NCBI RefSeq assembly: GCF_004795015.1
Contig: NZ_SSBI01000027.1
Location: forward strand, 1 to 64,000
DNA: 64,000 nucleotides
Source: Streptomyces sp. A1277
GTDB taxonomy: Bacteria > Actinomycetota > Actinomycetes > Streptomycetales > Streptomycetaceae
Direction: 5' to 3'
The notes beneath the pieces are model-generated. The model made no database searches. It had not been told where the DNA came from and worked only from the letters and a program-made list of their open reading frames with translations. Shown piece after piece: positions 50,924 through 60,316 of this stretch. The translations under genes and the position numbers were made by a program. Every line of letters starts with the position of its first letter. The stretch's first letter is position 1.

Positions 50924-51933
50924 TCGACCTGCTGGTCGCGGGTGGCGGCCCGGCAGGACTGGCGGCAGCGATCCGGGCCGCCCGGCTCGGCATGGAGACG
51001 GTGGTCGTGGAGCCGAGGACCGCCCCCATCGACAAGGCGTGCGGTGAGGGCATCATGCCCAGCGGTGTGGCGGCGCTGCGGGCCTTGGGGGTGCCGGTGA
51101 CGGGGCAACCGCTGCACGGCATCCGGTACGTGGAGGGGTCCCGCAGCGCCGTCGCCCCCTTCCGTGGCGGGCCGGGGCTCGGGGTCCGGCGCACCGCGCT
51201 GCACGCCGCACTGCACCGGCGGGCCCTGGAGCTCGGCGTCCGGATCGTCCCCGGCAAGGTAGCCGGTGTGCGGCAGGACCGGGACCGGGTGGAGGCGGCC
51301 GGGCTGACGGCCCGCTGGCTGATCGCCGCCGACGGGCTGCACTCGCCGCTGCGCCGGGAGCTGGGGCTCGACGCGCCCGCCGCGCCGGTGCGCCGTTACG
51401 GGCTGCGGCGCCACTACCGCGTCGCCCCCTGGACCGGGTTCGTGGAGGTCCACTGGTCGCGGCACGGTGAGGCGTATGTGACGCCGCTCGGGGACGGTTC
51501 GGTGGGGGTGGCCGTGCTCAGCCGCGAGCGACTGCCGTACGCGGGGCATCTGGCCGCCTTCCCCCGCCTGGCCGCCCGGCTGCTCGGCCGGGAGGCGGGC
51601 CCCGTACGCGGTGCCGGGCCGCTGCGCCAGCGGGCGCGGGCGCGGCGGGCCGGCCGGGTGCTGCTGGTCGGGGACGCGGCGGGGTATCTGGACGCGCTGA
51701 CCGGTGAGGGGGTCGCGCTGGCCGTGGCGACGGCCGTCGCGGCGGTGGACGCGCTGGCCGCCGGCCGGCCGCAGGCGTACCCGGCCCGCTGGCAGCGGCT
51801 GACCCTGCGCCACCGGCTGCTGACCGCCGGGCTGCTGACGGCGGCCCGGCGGCCCGCCACGGCCCGGCTGATCGTGCCGGCCGCCCACCGGGCACCGCGC
51901 GTTTTCGGTGCGGCGGTGCACGCGTTGCAGTAG
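50920..51933 (+). CDS. FAD-dependent oxidoreductase/hydroxylase (SrsC-like)
   Basis: A 337-residue flavoprotein of the p-hydroxybenzoate hydroxylase/geranylgeranyl reductase fold: LLVAGGGPAGLAAAIRAARLG (FAD GxGxxG, 4-24 region), DKACGEGIMPSGV, DG motif IAADGLHSPLRREL and VLLVGDAAGYLDALTGEGVALA (second FAD motif). It would hydroxylate or reduce the polyketide lipid to a quinone-type product. The PKS, methyltransferase and this gene are one operon. Confidence 0.93.
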   Translation: MIDLLVAGGGPAGLAAAIRAARLGMETVVVEPRTAPIDKACGEGIMPSGVAALRALGVPVTGQPLHGIRYVEGSRSAVAPFRGGPGLGVRRTALHAALHRRALELGVRIVPGKVAGVRQDRDRVEAAGLTARWLIAADGLHSPLRRELGLDAPAAPVRRYGLRRHYRVAPWTGFVEVHWSRHGEAYVTPLGDGSVGVAVLSRERLPYAGHLAAFPRLAARLLGREAGPVRGAGPLRQRARARRAGRVLLVGDAAGYLDALTGEGVALAVATAVAAVDALAAGRPQAYPARWQRLTLRHRLLTAGLLTAARRPATARLIVPAAHRAPRVFGAAVHALQ

Positions 51934-51972
51934 AAGTAGGAGAGCGCCGGAGCAGTACCGGGGCAGGAAGGG

Positions 51973-52605
51973 ATGACCATGTCAGAACCTCGCACCGCGG
52001 CGGCGGTGTTCGACGCCCTGGGCACCGACTACGAGGAGGCGTTCGCCGGTTCGGCCGCGCACCGCGCCTCACTGGAGCAGCTGCTGGAGGTCCTGCCTCC
52101 GCACGCCCGGGTGCTGGACATCGGCAGCGGCACGGGACGGCCGACGGCCCTGACCCTCACCGATGCCGGTCACACCGTGCTGGGCGTGGACGTGTCGCCG
52201 GTGATGGTGGAGATCGCGGCCCGTCAGGTGCCGGGCGCCGAGTTCCGCTGCGTCGATATCCGGGAACTCCCCCTGGAGGACAGCTCCTTCGACGCGGTGT
52301 GCGTGTATTTCGCCCTCCTGCAGATGTCGCGCGAGGAGCAGGCCGATGTGCTGCGCCTGGCCGGGCGTGTGCTGCGGCCCGGGGGGCATCTGGCTCTGGC
52401 GACGGTGCCGCTGGACGTGGAGGGCGTCAGCGGGACGTTCATGGGCCAGCCGGTGGAAGTGACCAGCTTCGGCGAGAAGGAGTTCACGGCGCTGGTGGAG
52501 GAGGCCGGATTCACCGTCCTGTCGCGGGAGAGCAACATGTTCGTCCCGGCCCTCCCGGCGGCCGTACCGGAGCCCCAGATGTTCCTGCTCGCCCGGCGGC
52601 GCTGA
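51973..52605 (+). CDS. Class I SAM-dependent methyltransferase
   Basis: A 210-residue Rossmann methyltransferase: motif I VLDIGSGTGRPT (about 47-58), LGVDVSPVMVEIA, motif II FDAVCVYFALLQM, and RVLRPGGHLALATVP. Acceptor unknown. AGGAAGGG precedes the ATG (second Met at 51979 is possible). It lies 39 bases after the flavoprotein gene and may be its operon's last member, providing a second methylation. Confidence 0.92.
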   Translation: MTMSEPRTAAAVFDALGTDYEEAFAGSAAHRASLEQLLEVLPPHARVLDIGSGTGRPTALTLTDAGHTVLGVDVSPVMVEIAARQVPGAEFRCVDIRELPLEDSSFDAVCVYFALLQMSREEQADVLRLAGRVLRPGGHLALATVPLDVEGVSGTFMGQPVEVTSFGEKEFTALVEEAGFTVLSRESNMFVPALPAAVPEPQMFLLARRR

Positions 52606-52766
52606 AGGCCGCGGACCCCTCGGTGCCCGGGCCGCGCGGAACGGCAGACGTGCCGTCCGGCGCCGACCGGCCCACAATGAATTGTCCGACGTGCCGTGGG
52701 TACCCGCTTGCGCGAGGCGACCGATGCCCCGCCACCTGCCCACGGGGACGACGACGGAGGATCTTC

Positions 52767-53024
52767 ATGACCGACCGCAGACCAGAGGGGCCCGTTCACG
52801 CCGGTGCGTCCCCGAGTCCCCCGCCGGTGCCGGCCGACATGCCCGACCAGCAGGTGCAGGAGGGCGAGGACCCGATGGACGTGCCGATGCCGCCGTCCAC
52901 CGGCCCCGGCGAGGACGACGCCCGCGGGGCGCCCGACCCCGACGAGTCCGGGTCGGGGCGAGGAGCGCCGCGCCAGGCCGGAGTGCATCCCGAGCACCCG
53001 GTGCCGGACGAGTCCCCGGGCTGA
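52767..53024 (+). CDS. Small Pro/Asp-rich disordered protein, unknown
   Basis: An 85-residue acidic protein rich in Pro, Asp, Glu and Gly (GEDPMDVPMPPSTGPGEDDA), with no predicted fold, TM or signal. A strong GGAGG site precedes the ATG, which supports expression. Family not recognised. Confidence 0.62.
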   Translation: MTDRRPEGPVHAGASPSPPPVPADMPDQQVQEGEDPMDVPMPPSTGPGEDDARGAPDPDESGSGRGAPRQAGVHPEHPVPDESPG

Positions 53025-53137
53025 GCTCCGCATGATGCGCGGGCGGCCGGGACGCTGAGGGCTCCGGCCCGGACGGCCTGGCCCGGCGGGCATGGCGGGG
53101 GCGTCCCGGACTGCGAAGATCCGCCGGCCGTTCGACC

Positions 53138-54115
53138 ATGGAGGCTATGGCCCTCCACCACCCGGACGCCGCCGGGGCGCCCCCGCCGATCGCACCGATG
53201 CTGGCCGTTCCCGCACCTCTGCCCGTGCCCGACACGCAGTGGGCGTTCGAGGCCAAATGGGACGGCGCCCGCTGCGTCGTCTCGACCCCGGGCGACGGCA
53301 CGCTGCGGCTGACCTCCCGGGCGGACAACGACGTCACCCCCACCTATCCGGAACTGCACGCCTTGGGAGACGTACTGCGCGGGCACAGCGCGGTCCTGGA
53401 CGGCGAGATCGTGGCCCTGGACGCGTCGGGGCGGTCGGACTTCGGTCTGCTCCAGCGCCGGATGGGCGTCATGAACGCGCGCCGCGCCGCCCGCCTGGCG
53501 CTGGACTTCCCCGCCCACCTGGTGGTGTTCGACGTGATGTTCCTGGACGGCCGCCCGCTGTCGGCGCTGACCTACGAGGAGCGCCGCGCGGTCCTGTCCC
53601 GTCTGCTGTCCGCCGGTCCGCACTGGTCCGTTCCGTCCTATGTGCACGGGCACGGCGCGAAGGCGTGGGAGACCGTCGTGCGCGGCGGCCTTGAGGGCGT
53701 GGTGGCCAAGCGGCTCAGCTCGCCGTACACGCCGGGTGCGCGTTCACCCGACTGGCGCAAGACGAAGCGGGTCGAGACGCTGGATGTGGTCATCGGCGGC
53801 TGGACCCAGCGCAAGGGTGCGCCCACGGGTGTGCCGGGGGCGGTGCTCGTCGGTGTGGACGACCCGGCCGGTCTGCGGTACGCGGGCTCCGTCGGGTCGG
53901 GGATGTCCGACCGGGAGCTCGGGGAGCTCAGGTCGTATCTGCGGGTGATCGGCCGCCCTGAGTCCCCGTTCACCGGCCCGGTCGATGTGGCCGGCGCGCA
54001 CTGGGTGGAGCCCCGGCTGGTCGCGGAGGTCAGCGCGTCGCAGTGGACCGCCGCGGGCCGGCTGCGCCATCCGGTCTGGCAGCGGCTGCGGCCGGACCTG
54101 ACCCGGCTGGGGTGA
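53138..54115 (+). CDS. ATP-dependent DNA ligase (LigC/LigD-ligase-like)
   Basis: A 325-residue ligase consisting of adenylation and OB domains only. Motif I is EAKWDGAR with the AMP-accepting Lys40, then LDGEIVALD (motif III region), VFDVMFLDG, motif IV EGVVAKR (about 188) and motif V WRKTKR; the OB domain follows (VIGGWTQRKG). No primase or phosphoesterase part, so it resembles stand-alone actinobacterial LigC. No Ku gene is nearby. A second in-frame ATG at 53147 is close. Confidence 0.94.
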   Translation: MEAMALHHPDAAGAPPPIAPMLAVPAPLPVPDTQWAFEAKWDGARCVVSTPGDGTLRLTSRADNDVTPTYPELHALGDVLRGHSAVLDGEIVALDASGRSDFGLLQRRMGVMNARRAARLALDFPAHLVVFDVMFLDGRPLSALTYEERRAVLSRLLSAGPHWSVPSYVHGHGAKAWETVVRGGLEGVVAKRLSSPYTPGARSPDWRKTKRVETLDVVIGGWTQRKGAPTGVPGAVLVGVDDPAGLRYAGSVGSGMSDRELGELRSYLRVIGRPESPFTGPVDVAGAHWVEPRLVAEVSASQWTAAGRLRHPVWQRLRPDLTRLG

Positions 54116-54126
54116 GCGCGGCCCGC

Positions 54127-54870
54127 TCAGCCGGGCAGCGAGAGCTCCCGGGACACCCGCAGGGCGGCCGACAGCAGGCCCTTTCGGACCCGGGTGGTCC
54201 GGTACATCCGGTCCGAGCGGAAGGAGATGCCGAGGGAGCCGACCTGCTCGCCGCTGTAGACCGGCACCGCCACGCAGGTGGTGCCGCGCGCGTACTCCTC
54301 GCGGTCCATCACGACCGGCGCGGGCGAGCCGTCGAGCTGCCCGATCAGTTCGCCCCGGTGTGTGATGGTCCGGGGTGTGAGCCCGGCCAGGGTGTGCCGG
54401 GAGAAGTAGTCGGCGCGCGCCTCCTCGTCCAGCTCGCGCAGCACGCTCTTGCCGAGGGCCGTGGCGTGCCCGGCCTCCTCGAAACCCACCCAGAGGTCCA
54501 CGCGGGGGGCGTGCGCGCTGTCCACGATCTCCATGACCCGGATCTCGCCGTCCTCGTACAGCGTCAGATAGGCGGCGGCCGCCAGGTCGTCGCGCAGGGC
54601 GGTGAGGACGGGCCGGACCCGCGCCGGCGGCTCCTGGCCGCTGTGCCCCCTGTCCGTGCCGGCGAGGACGAAGGTGTGGTCGGCCGGTTCCGTCAGATAG
54701 CCGTCCGCCACCAGCTCGGGCAGCAGCGCGTCGGCCTCGGCCGGGGACAGGCCCGCCTCCCGGGCCAGCTGCTCCGCGGTGGCCTCGCCGTCGTGCTCCC
54801 CGGCGGCCTCCAGCAGGCGGAGGGCGCGCCGGACCGCGGCGACGGGCTCGGAGCCGGCGTGGTCGGCCAT
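54127..54870 (-). CDS. IclR-family transcriptional regulator
   Basis: A 247-residue regulator. A winged helix (about 10-65, ALRLLEAAGEHDGEATAEQLAREAGLSPAEADALL split) is followed by the IclR effector domain: GHATALGKSVLRELDEEAR, GLTPRTITHRGELIGQL and CVAVPVYSGEQVGSLGISFRSDRM. The effector and target are unknown; pyruvate carboxylase is divergent 250 bases away and is a candidate. A start at 54882 is also possible. Confidence 0.9.
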   Translation of the reverse strand: MADHAGSEPVAAVRRALRLLEAAGEHDGEATAEQLAREAGLSPAEADALLPELVADGYLTEPADHTFVLAGTDRGHSGQEPPARVRPVLTALRDDLAAAAYLTLYEDGEIRVMEIVDSAHAPRVDLWVGFEEAGHATALGKSVLRELDEEARADYFSRHTLAGLTPRTITHRGELIGQLDGSPAPVVMDREEYARGTTCVAVPVYSGEQVGSLGISFRSDRMYRTTRVRKGLLSAALRVSRELSLPG

Positions 54871-55121
54871 GACCCCAAGCATGGCCCCGGTTCCCGGAAG
54901 CCGCACCCGGGCAAGGTTTCCGGGACGTGACACAGGCCATCTTTTGTGCCCGCGATCTCCGGGGAAGTCTCCGGTACGGTGACGAACACTTCGGTCCCGG
55001 AGCGTTACGGAGCACCTCGCCACCGCCGTGCTGCCCTGCGACGCGGCTCCGCGTGCCCGTGCCGTGCCGCCCGTTCTTCCGTCCTTGACGCCACTGGCTC
55101 GTGACACGACTGGGGAGTTTG

Positions 55122-58100
55122 ATGTTCGACAAGGTATTGGTCGCCAACCGCGGGGAGATCGCGATCCGCGCGTTCCGCGCGGCGTTCGAGCTCGGTATCT
55201 CCACCGTGGCCGTGTATCCGCACGAGGACCGCAATTCCCTCCACCGGGCCAAGGCCGACGAGGCGTACCGGATCGGGGAGCCCGGGCATCCCGTACGGGC
55301 GTACCTGTCGGTGGACGAGGTGATCGAGGCCGCGCGGAAGGCGGGTGCGGACGCGATCTACCCGGGCTACGGCTTCCTGTCGGAGAACCCTGCCCTGGCG
55401 GCGGCGTGCTCGGAGGCCGGCATCACCTTCGTCGGGCCGCCGGCGCCGGTGCTGAACCTGACGGGCAACAAGTCGCGTGCGGTGGCGGCGGCCCGGGAGG
55501 CCGGCGTACCGGTGCTGAAGTCGTCCGAGCCGTCCGAGGACGTGGACGCCCTCGTCGCGGCCTCCGGGGACATCGGCTTCCCCGTGTTCGTCAAGGCGGT
55601 CGCCGGTGGCGGCGGGCGCGGCATGCGCCGGGTGGCCGAGCCGGGGGAACTGCGCGAGGCGATCGACGCGGCGATGCGCGAGGCGCGGTCCGCGTTCGGT
55701 GACGCGACGGTCTTCCTGGAACAGGCGGTGATCAACCCCCGCCACATCGAGGTGCAGATTCTCGCCGACGCCGAGGGCAACGTCGTCCACCTCTACGAGC
55801 GGGACTGTTCGCTCCAGCGCCGCCACCAGAAGGTGGTCGAGATCGCGCCGGCCCCGAATCTGGACCCGGCCCTGCGCGAGCGGATCTGCGCGGACGCGGT
55901 GGCCTTCGCCCGGCACATCGGGTACGTCAACGCGGGCACCGTCGAATTCCTCGTGGACGAGCGCGGCAACCACGTCTTCATCGAGATGAACCCGCGCATC
56001 CAGGTCGAGCACACGGTGACCGAGCAGGTCACCGGGCGCGACCTGGTGATCGCGCAGCTGCGTATCGCCGCCGGCATGACGCTGCCCCAGCTCCACCTCT
56101 CGCAGGACGGCATCACCCTCAACGGCACCGCGATGCAGTGCCGCATCACGACGGAGGACCCGGCCAACGGCTTCCGCCCTGACACCGGCACGATCTCCGC
56201 CTACCGCTCCCCCGGCGGCCCCGGCGTCCGGCTGGACGGCGGCACGGTCCACACGGGTGCGGAGGTGTCCGCCCACTTCGACTCGATGCTGGTCAAGCTC
56301 ACCTGCCACGGCCACGACTTCGCCAACGCGGCCCGCCGGGCGCGCCGGGCGATCGCCGAGTTCCGCATCCGCGGGGTGGCGACCAACCTGCCGTTCCTGG
56401 GGGCGGTGCTGGACCACCCGGACTTCCGGGCGGGGCGCATCACGACGAGCTTCATCGACACCCACCCCGAGCTGATCCGGGCCCGTCCCTCGGCGGACCG
56501 CGGCAGCCGGATGCTCAGCTACCTGGCGCAGACCACGGTCAACCGGCCCTACGGCCCCCGCCCCTCGGTCATCGACCCGGCCGACAAGCTGCCCGCCCTG
56601 CCGCCGGGCACACCGCCGCCCGGTTCCCGCCAGCGCCTCGCCGAGCTGGGGCCGGAGGCGTTCGCCGCGGAGCTGCGGGCCCAGTCGGCCGTCGCCGTCA
56701 CCGACACCACGTTCCGCGACGCCCATCAGTCCCTGCTGGCCACCCGGGTCCGCACCCGCGACCTGCTGGCCGTCGCGCCGCACGTGGCGCACACCGTCCC
56801 GCAGCTGCTGAGCCTGGAGTGCTGGGGCGGGGCGACCTACGACGTGGCGCTGCGGTTCCTCGCCGAGGACCCGTGGGAGCGGCTGGTCAAGATCCGTGAG
56901 GCGGTGCCCAACATCTGTACGCAGATGCTGCTGCGCGGCCGCAACACGGTCGGGTACACGCCCTACCCGACCGAGGTCACCGAGGCGTTCGTCTCCGAGG
57001 CGGCCTCGGCCGGGATGGACATCTTCCGGATCTTCGACGCCCTCAACGACGTGTCGCAGATGCGGCCGGCGATCGACGCGGTGCGCGCCACCGGCACCTC
57101 GCTGGCCGAGGTGGCCCTGTGCTACACCGCCGACCTGTCGGACCCCGGCGAGACGCTGTACACGCTGGACTACTACCTGCGGCTCGCCGAGCAGATCGTG
57201 GATGCGGGCGCGCATGTGCTCGCCATCAAGGACATGGCCGGGCTGCTGCGTCCGCCCGCCGCGCGCACCCTGGTCACGGCGCTGCGCGAGCGGTTCGACC
57301 TGCCGGTCCACCTGCACACCCATGACACGGCCGGCGGGCAGCTGGGCACGCTGATCGCCGCCATCGACGCCGGGGTGGACGCGGTGGACGCGGCCGTCGC
57401 CTCGATGGCCGGCACCACCAGCCAGCCGCCGCTGTCCGCGCTGGTGGCCGCCACCGACCACACGGAGCGTGCGACGGGCCTCTCGCTCCAGGCGGTCGGC
57501 GACCTGGAGCCGTACTGGGAGGCGACCCGCAAGGTGTACGCCCCCTTCGAGTCGGGGCTCGCCTCGCCGACCGGCCGGATCTACCACCACGAGATCCCGG
57601 GCGGCCAGCTGTCCAACCTGCGGCAGCAGGCCATCGCCCTGGGCCTCGGCGACCGTTTCGAGCTCATCGAGGACTGCTACGCGGCGGCCGACCGCATGCT
57701 GGGCCGGCTGGTGAAGGTCACGCCGTCCTCGAAGGTGGTCGGCGACCTGGCGCTGCACCTGGTGGGCGCGGGCGTCGAGGCCGCGGACTTCGAGGCGGAC
57801 CCGGGCAAGTTCGACGTGCCGGACTCGGTGATCGGGTTCCTCCGCGGTGAGCTGGGCGACCCGCCCGGCGGCTGGCCCGAGCCGTTCCGCACCCGGGCCC
57901 TTCAGGGCCGGCCTACGAGGGCGCAGACGCCGCATCTGTCGGACGAGGACCGCGAGGCGCTGCGCGAGGCGCCGCGCGCGACGCTGAACCGGCTGCTGTT
58001 CCCCGGCCCGACCAAGGAGTTCACCGCCCACCGGGAAGCGTACGGCGACACCTCGGTGCTGCCGACGCCGGACTTCCTGTACGGGCTGGAGACGGAGACC

Positions 58101-58496
58101 GAGCACACCGTCACGCTCGATCGCGGGGTCACGCTGCTGATCGAACTGGAGGCCGTCTCCGAGCCGGACGAGCGCGGGTTCCGCAGCGTACTGGCCACGC
58201 TCAACGGCCAGCTGCGGCCGGTGTCGGTCCGGGACAAGTCGGTGGCGACCGAGGTGAAGGCGGCGGAGAAGGCGGACCGCGCCAACGCGGGTCATGTCGC
58301 CGCTCCGTTCGCCGGGGTGGTCACGCTCCAGGTCGAGGAGGGCGCGTCGGTGTCGGCGGGTCAGACGGTGGCCACCATCGAGGCGATGAAGATGGAGGCG
58401 TCGATCACCGCCCAGTCGGCCGGTGTGGTGCGCCGGCTGGCCATCGGCCGGGTCCAGCAGGTCGAGGCGGGTGACCTGCTCATCGAGCTCGGCTGA
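55122..58496 (+). CDS. pyc: Pyruvate carboxylase
   Basis: A 1124-residue biotin enzyme making oxaloacetate from pyruvate. Biotin carboxylase domain 1-455 (KVLVANRGEIAIRAFRA, GGGGRGMR, EMNPRIQVEHTVTE), carboxyltransferase about 520-800 (VTDTTFRDAHQSLLATR, DIFRIFDALND, LHTHDTAGGQLG), allosteric/PycOADA region to about 1020, and the biotinyl domain at the end with biotin Lys in EAMKMEAS (about 1088). All in one chain as usual. GGGGAG precedes the ATG. A strong terminator follows. Confidence 0.97.
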   Translation: MFDKVLVANRGEIAIRAFRAAFELGISTVAVYPHEDRNSLHRAKADEAYRIGEPGHPVRAYLSVDEVIEAARKAGADAIYPGYGFLSENPALAAACSEAGITFVGPPAPVLNLTGNKSRAVAAAREAGVPVLKSSEPSEDVDALVAASGDIGFPVFVKAVAGGGGRGMRRVAEPGELREAIDAAMREARSAFGDATVFLEQAVINPRHIEVQILADAEGNVVHLYERDCSLQRRHQKVVEIAPAPNLDPALRERICADAVAFARHIGYVNAGTVEFLVDERGNHVFIEMNPRIQVEHTVTEQVTGRDLVIAQLRIAAGMTLPQLHLSQDGITLNGTAMQCRITTEDPANGFRPDTGTISAYRSPGGPGVRLDGGTVHTGAEVSAHFDSMLVKLTCHGHDFANAARRARRAIAEFRIRGVATNLPFLGAVLDHPDFRAGRITTSFIDTHPELIRARPSADRGSRMLSYLAQTTVNRPYGPRPSVIDPADKLPALPPGTPPPGSRQRLAELGPEAFAAELRAQSAVAVTDTTFRDAHQSLLATRVRTRDLLAVAPHVAHTVPQLLSLECWGGATYDVALRFLAEDPWERLVKIREAVPNICTQMLLRGRNTVGYTPYPTEVTEAFVSEAASAGMDIFRIFDALNDVSQMRPAIDAVRATGTSLAEVALCYTADLSDPGETLYTLDYYLRLAEQIVDAGAHVLAIKDMAGLLRPPAARTLVTALRERFDLPVHLHTHDTAGGQLGTLIAAIDAGVDAVDAAVASMAGTTSQPPLSALVAATDHTERATGLSLQAVGDLEPYWEATRKVYAPFESGLASPTGRIYHHEIPGGQLSNLRQQAIALGLGDRFELIEDCYAAADRMLGRLVKVTPSSKVVGDLALHLVGAGVEAADFEADPGKFDVPDSVIGFLRGELGDPPGGWPEPFRTRALQGRPTRAQTPHLSDEDREALREAPRATLNRLLFPGPTKEFTAHREAYGDTSVLPTPDFLYGLETETEHTVTLDRGVTLLIELEAVSEPDERGFRSVLATLNGQLRPVSVRDKSVATEVKAAEKADRANAGHVAAPFAGVVTLQVEEGASVSAGQTVATIEAMKMEASITAQSAGVVRRLAIGRVQQVEAGDLLIELG

Positions 58497-58521
58497 ACAC
58501 CTGCCGGGTTTCGCCCGGCCC

Positions 58522-58561
58522 GGCCCGCCGGTGGGGCGATCGCTCCACCGGCGGGCCTTTT
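58522..58561 (+). terminator. Rho-independent terminator of pyc
   Basis: Perfect 13-base arms GGCCCGCCGGTGG (58522-58534) and complement (58545-58557), further pairing inside, then TTTT at 58558-58561. Confidence 0.92.
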
Positions 58562-58582
58562 CGCCACCAACGCCAAGCCGAT

Positions 58583-58601
58583 TAAGGTTCGGCTAAGCTA
58601 A
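58583..58601 (+). promoter_or_regulatory. Iron box (DmdR/IdeR type) touching the argB start codon
   Basis: TAAGGTTCGGCTAAGCTAA matches 15 of 19 positions of the consensus TTAGGTTAGGCTCACCTAA and ends at the base before the ATG. It also contains -10-like TAAGGT and TAAGCT. Confidence 0.82.
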
Positions 58602-59450
58602 ATGGAAGAGGATCTGAGACCGGCCGTCGTCATCAAGTTCGGCGGCCACGCCATGGTCGACGCGAGTCTGCAACGGGCTTTCGCCCAGGACGTCGTGGAG
58701 TTGCGGCGCGAGGGTCTGCGCCCGGTCGTCGTGCACGGGGGCGGCCCGCAGATCAGCGCGATGCTCGACCGCCTCGGCCTGGAGAGCCGCTTCGAGGCGG
58801 GTCTGCGGGTGACCACCGCGGAGACCATGGACGTCGTCCGCATGGTGCTCTCCGGCCGGGTCCAGCGCGAACTGGTGGGCCACATCAACAGCCATGGGCC
58901 GTACGCGGTGGGCATGACCGGCGAGGACGCGCACACGTTGACGGCCGTACGGCGGCCCGCCTGGGTGGACGGCGCACCGGTGGACATCGGCCAGGTCGGT
59001 GACATCGTGGAGGTGAACCCGGCCATGGTCCGCACTCTGCTGACGCGAGGTCACATTCCGGTGGTCTCCCCCGTGGCCCGGGGCACGGACGGCCAGGTCT
59101 ACAACGTCAACGCCGATCTCGCCGCCTCAGCCCTGGCCGTGGCGCTCGGGGCGGAGCGACTGGTGATCCTCACGGACGTGGCGGGCCTGTACGCCGACTG
59201 GCCGCGCAGCACCGAGGTGATCGGGCGGCTGACGGCGGGCGCGCTGGACGGGCTGCTGCCGGATCTCGCGCGCGGCATGCTGCCCAAGATGGAGGGCTGC
59301 CTGCGGGCCGTGCGGGGCGGGGTGGGCCGGGCGGACGTGCTCGACGGCCGGGTGCCGCACGCGGTGCTGCGGGGCGTCCTCGGCGAGAACGGCGCCGGCA
59401 CCACCGTGGTCCCCGACGCCCGTGCGGACCACGTCACAAGCACGATCTGA
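58602..59450 (+). CDS. argB: Acetylglutamate kinase, siderophore-locus copy
   Basis: A 282-residue amino-acid kinase phosphorylating N-acetylglutamate, the second step to ornithine. VVIKFGGHAM (9-18) with the catalytic Lys, VVHGGGPQIS, RVTTAETMDVVRMVLSG, NVNADLAASALA and VILTDVAGLY are all family motifs. It is alone, outside an arg cluster, with an iron box up to its start codon and no ribosome site, so the transcript may be leaderless. Inferred role: ornithine for hydroxamate siderophore in iron limitation. Converges with a NAG-synthase-like gene. Confidence 0.94.
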   Translation: MEEDLRPAVVIKFGGHAMVDASLQRAFAQDVVELRREGLRPVVVHGGGPQISAMLDRLGLESRFEAGLRVTTAETMDVVRMVLSGRVQRELVGHINSHGPYAVGMTGEDAHTLTAVRRPAWVDGAPVDIGQVGDIVEVNPAMVRTLLTRGHIPVVSPVARGTDGQVYNVNADLAASALAVALGAERLVILTDVAGLYADWPRSTEVIGRLTAGALDGLLPDLARGMLPKMEGCLRAVRGGVGRADVLDGRVPHAVLRGVLGENGAGTTVVPDARADHVTSTI

Positions 59451-59503
59451 CGCGAAAGGCGCCGGACCGGACGCGGATGAGCGTCCGGTCCCGGCGCCCC
59501 GGC

Positions 59504-60028
59504 TCACACGGTCCGGGCGAGGATCAGCGCGTTGCGCCGGGGGTCGAGTGACTCCGCCCACGGGCGCGGGGCCTGACGTGCCGTCGCGGGCGCGAAGCCG
59601 TACCTCCGGAACAGCCGGCCGCCGCCCGTGGTCGCGGTGAACAGGGCGCCGAGCGACTGGGTGTGCGCCAGGGCCAGCGCGGTCCGCAGGAGCGCCCCTC
59701 CAACGCCGCGCCCCTGCCGGCGCCCGGCCACGCAGAAGTTGTACAGGACGCCCGCGGAACCCCGCTCCCCCGCCGCGTACACCCGCAGGCCCACACAGCC
59801 CTCCAGCCGGCCGCCGGGCGCGACCGCGACGAGGAATTCCGTCGCGCGGGCGGCGTAGAGGGTGTCGGGCCGCTCGCGGAGCTCGCCCGACCGCACAAAG
59901 GGCCGGGAGAGCTCCGCGAGCCCGGCGGCGTCGTCGGCTCCGGCGGTACGGACGCGGGGCGCCGGTTCGCGGGGCGCCTGCGGGAGGGACGGGGGCGGTG
60001 GGACGGGGCGCGGCGTGGCCGTGGTCAA
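59504..60028 (-). CDS. GNAT acetyltransferase resembling N-acetylglutamate synthase
   Basis: A 174-residue GNAT protein. After a Pro-rich lead, VRTAGADDAAGLAELSRPFV, ERPDTLYAARATEFLVAVA, GCVGLRVYA, VAGRRQGRGVGGALL (acetyl-CoA loop) and LFRRYGFAPA give the pattern of short actinobacterial ArgA-type synthases (Rv2747-like). The start is TTG at 60028 with AGGAAGG six bases upstream. It follows mbtH by 75 bases in the iron-controlled leftward transcript and would supply acetylglutamate to the adjacent kinase. Another GNAT role, such as hydroxyornithine acetylation, is possible. Confidence 0.8.
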   Translation of the reverse strand: MTTATPRPVPPPPSLPQAPREPAPRVRTAGADDAAGLAELSRPFVRSGELRERPDTLYAARATEFLVAVAPGGRLEGCVGLRVYAAGERGSAGVLYNFCVAGRRQGRGVGGALLRTALALAHTQSLGALFTATTGGGRLFRRYGFAPATARQAPRPWAESLDPRRNALILARTV

Positions 60029-60103
60029 GACGTTCCTTCCTCGGTTCCACGAGACAGGAGCGCTCCGGCGGCTCGTCCCGCCGGAGCGCGTCGGGAGCGG
60101 AGG

Positions 60104-60316
60104 TCAGGCGTCCATCGATGCCGCGAGCGACCGGGGACGCAGATCGGTCCAGTTGGCCTCGACGTAGGCGAGGCACGCCTCGCGCGTGTTCTCCTCGAAG
60201 GCGACCGTCCAGCCTCCGGGCACCTCGGCGAAGGACGGCCACAGGGAGTGCTGGCCCTCGTCGTTCACCAGGACCAGGAAACGGCCTTCGGGATCGTCGA
60301 ACGGGTTGGTGCTCAT
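60104..60316 (-). CDS. MbtH-like protein
   Basis: A 70-residue MbtH protein, the usual size. NPFDDPEGRFLVLVNDEGQ and HSLWPSFAEVPGGW plus WTDLRPRSL carry the invariant Trp and Pro residues. It binds and activates NRPS adenylation domains, so an NRPS must be encoded beyond the right edge or elsewhere. GAGGAGG lies ten bases before the ATG at 60316; upstream open frame is unsupported. Controlled by the iron box at 60397. Confidence 0.95.
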   Translation of the reverse strand: MSTNPFDDPEGRFLVLVNDEGQHSLWPSFAEVPGGWTVAFEENTREACLAYVEANWTDLRPRSLAASMDA

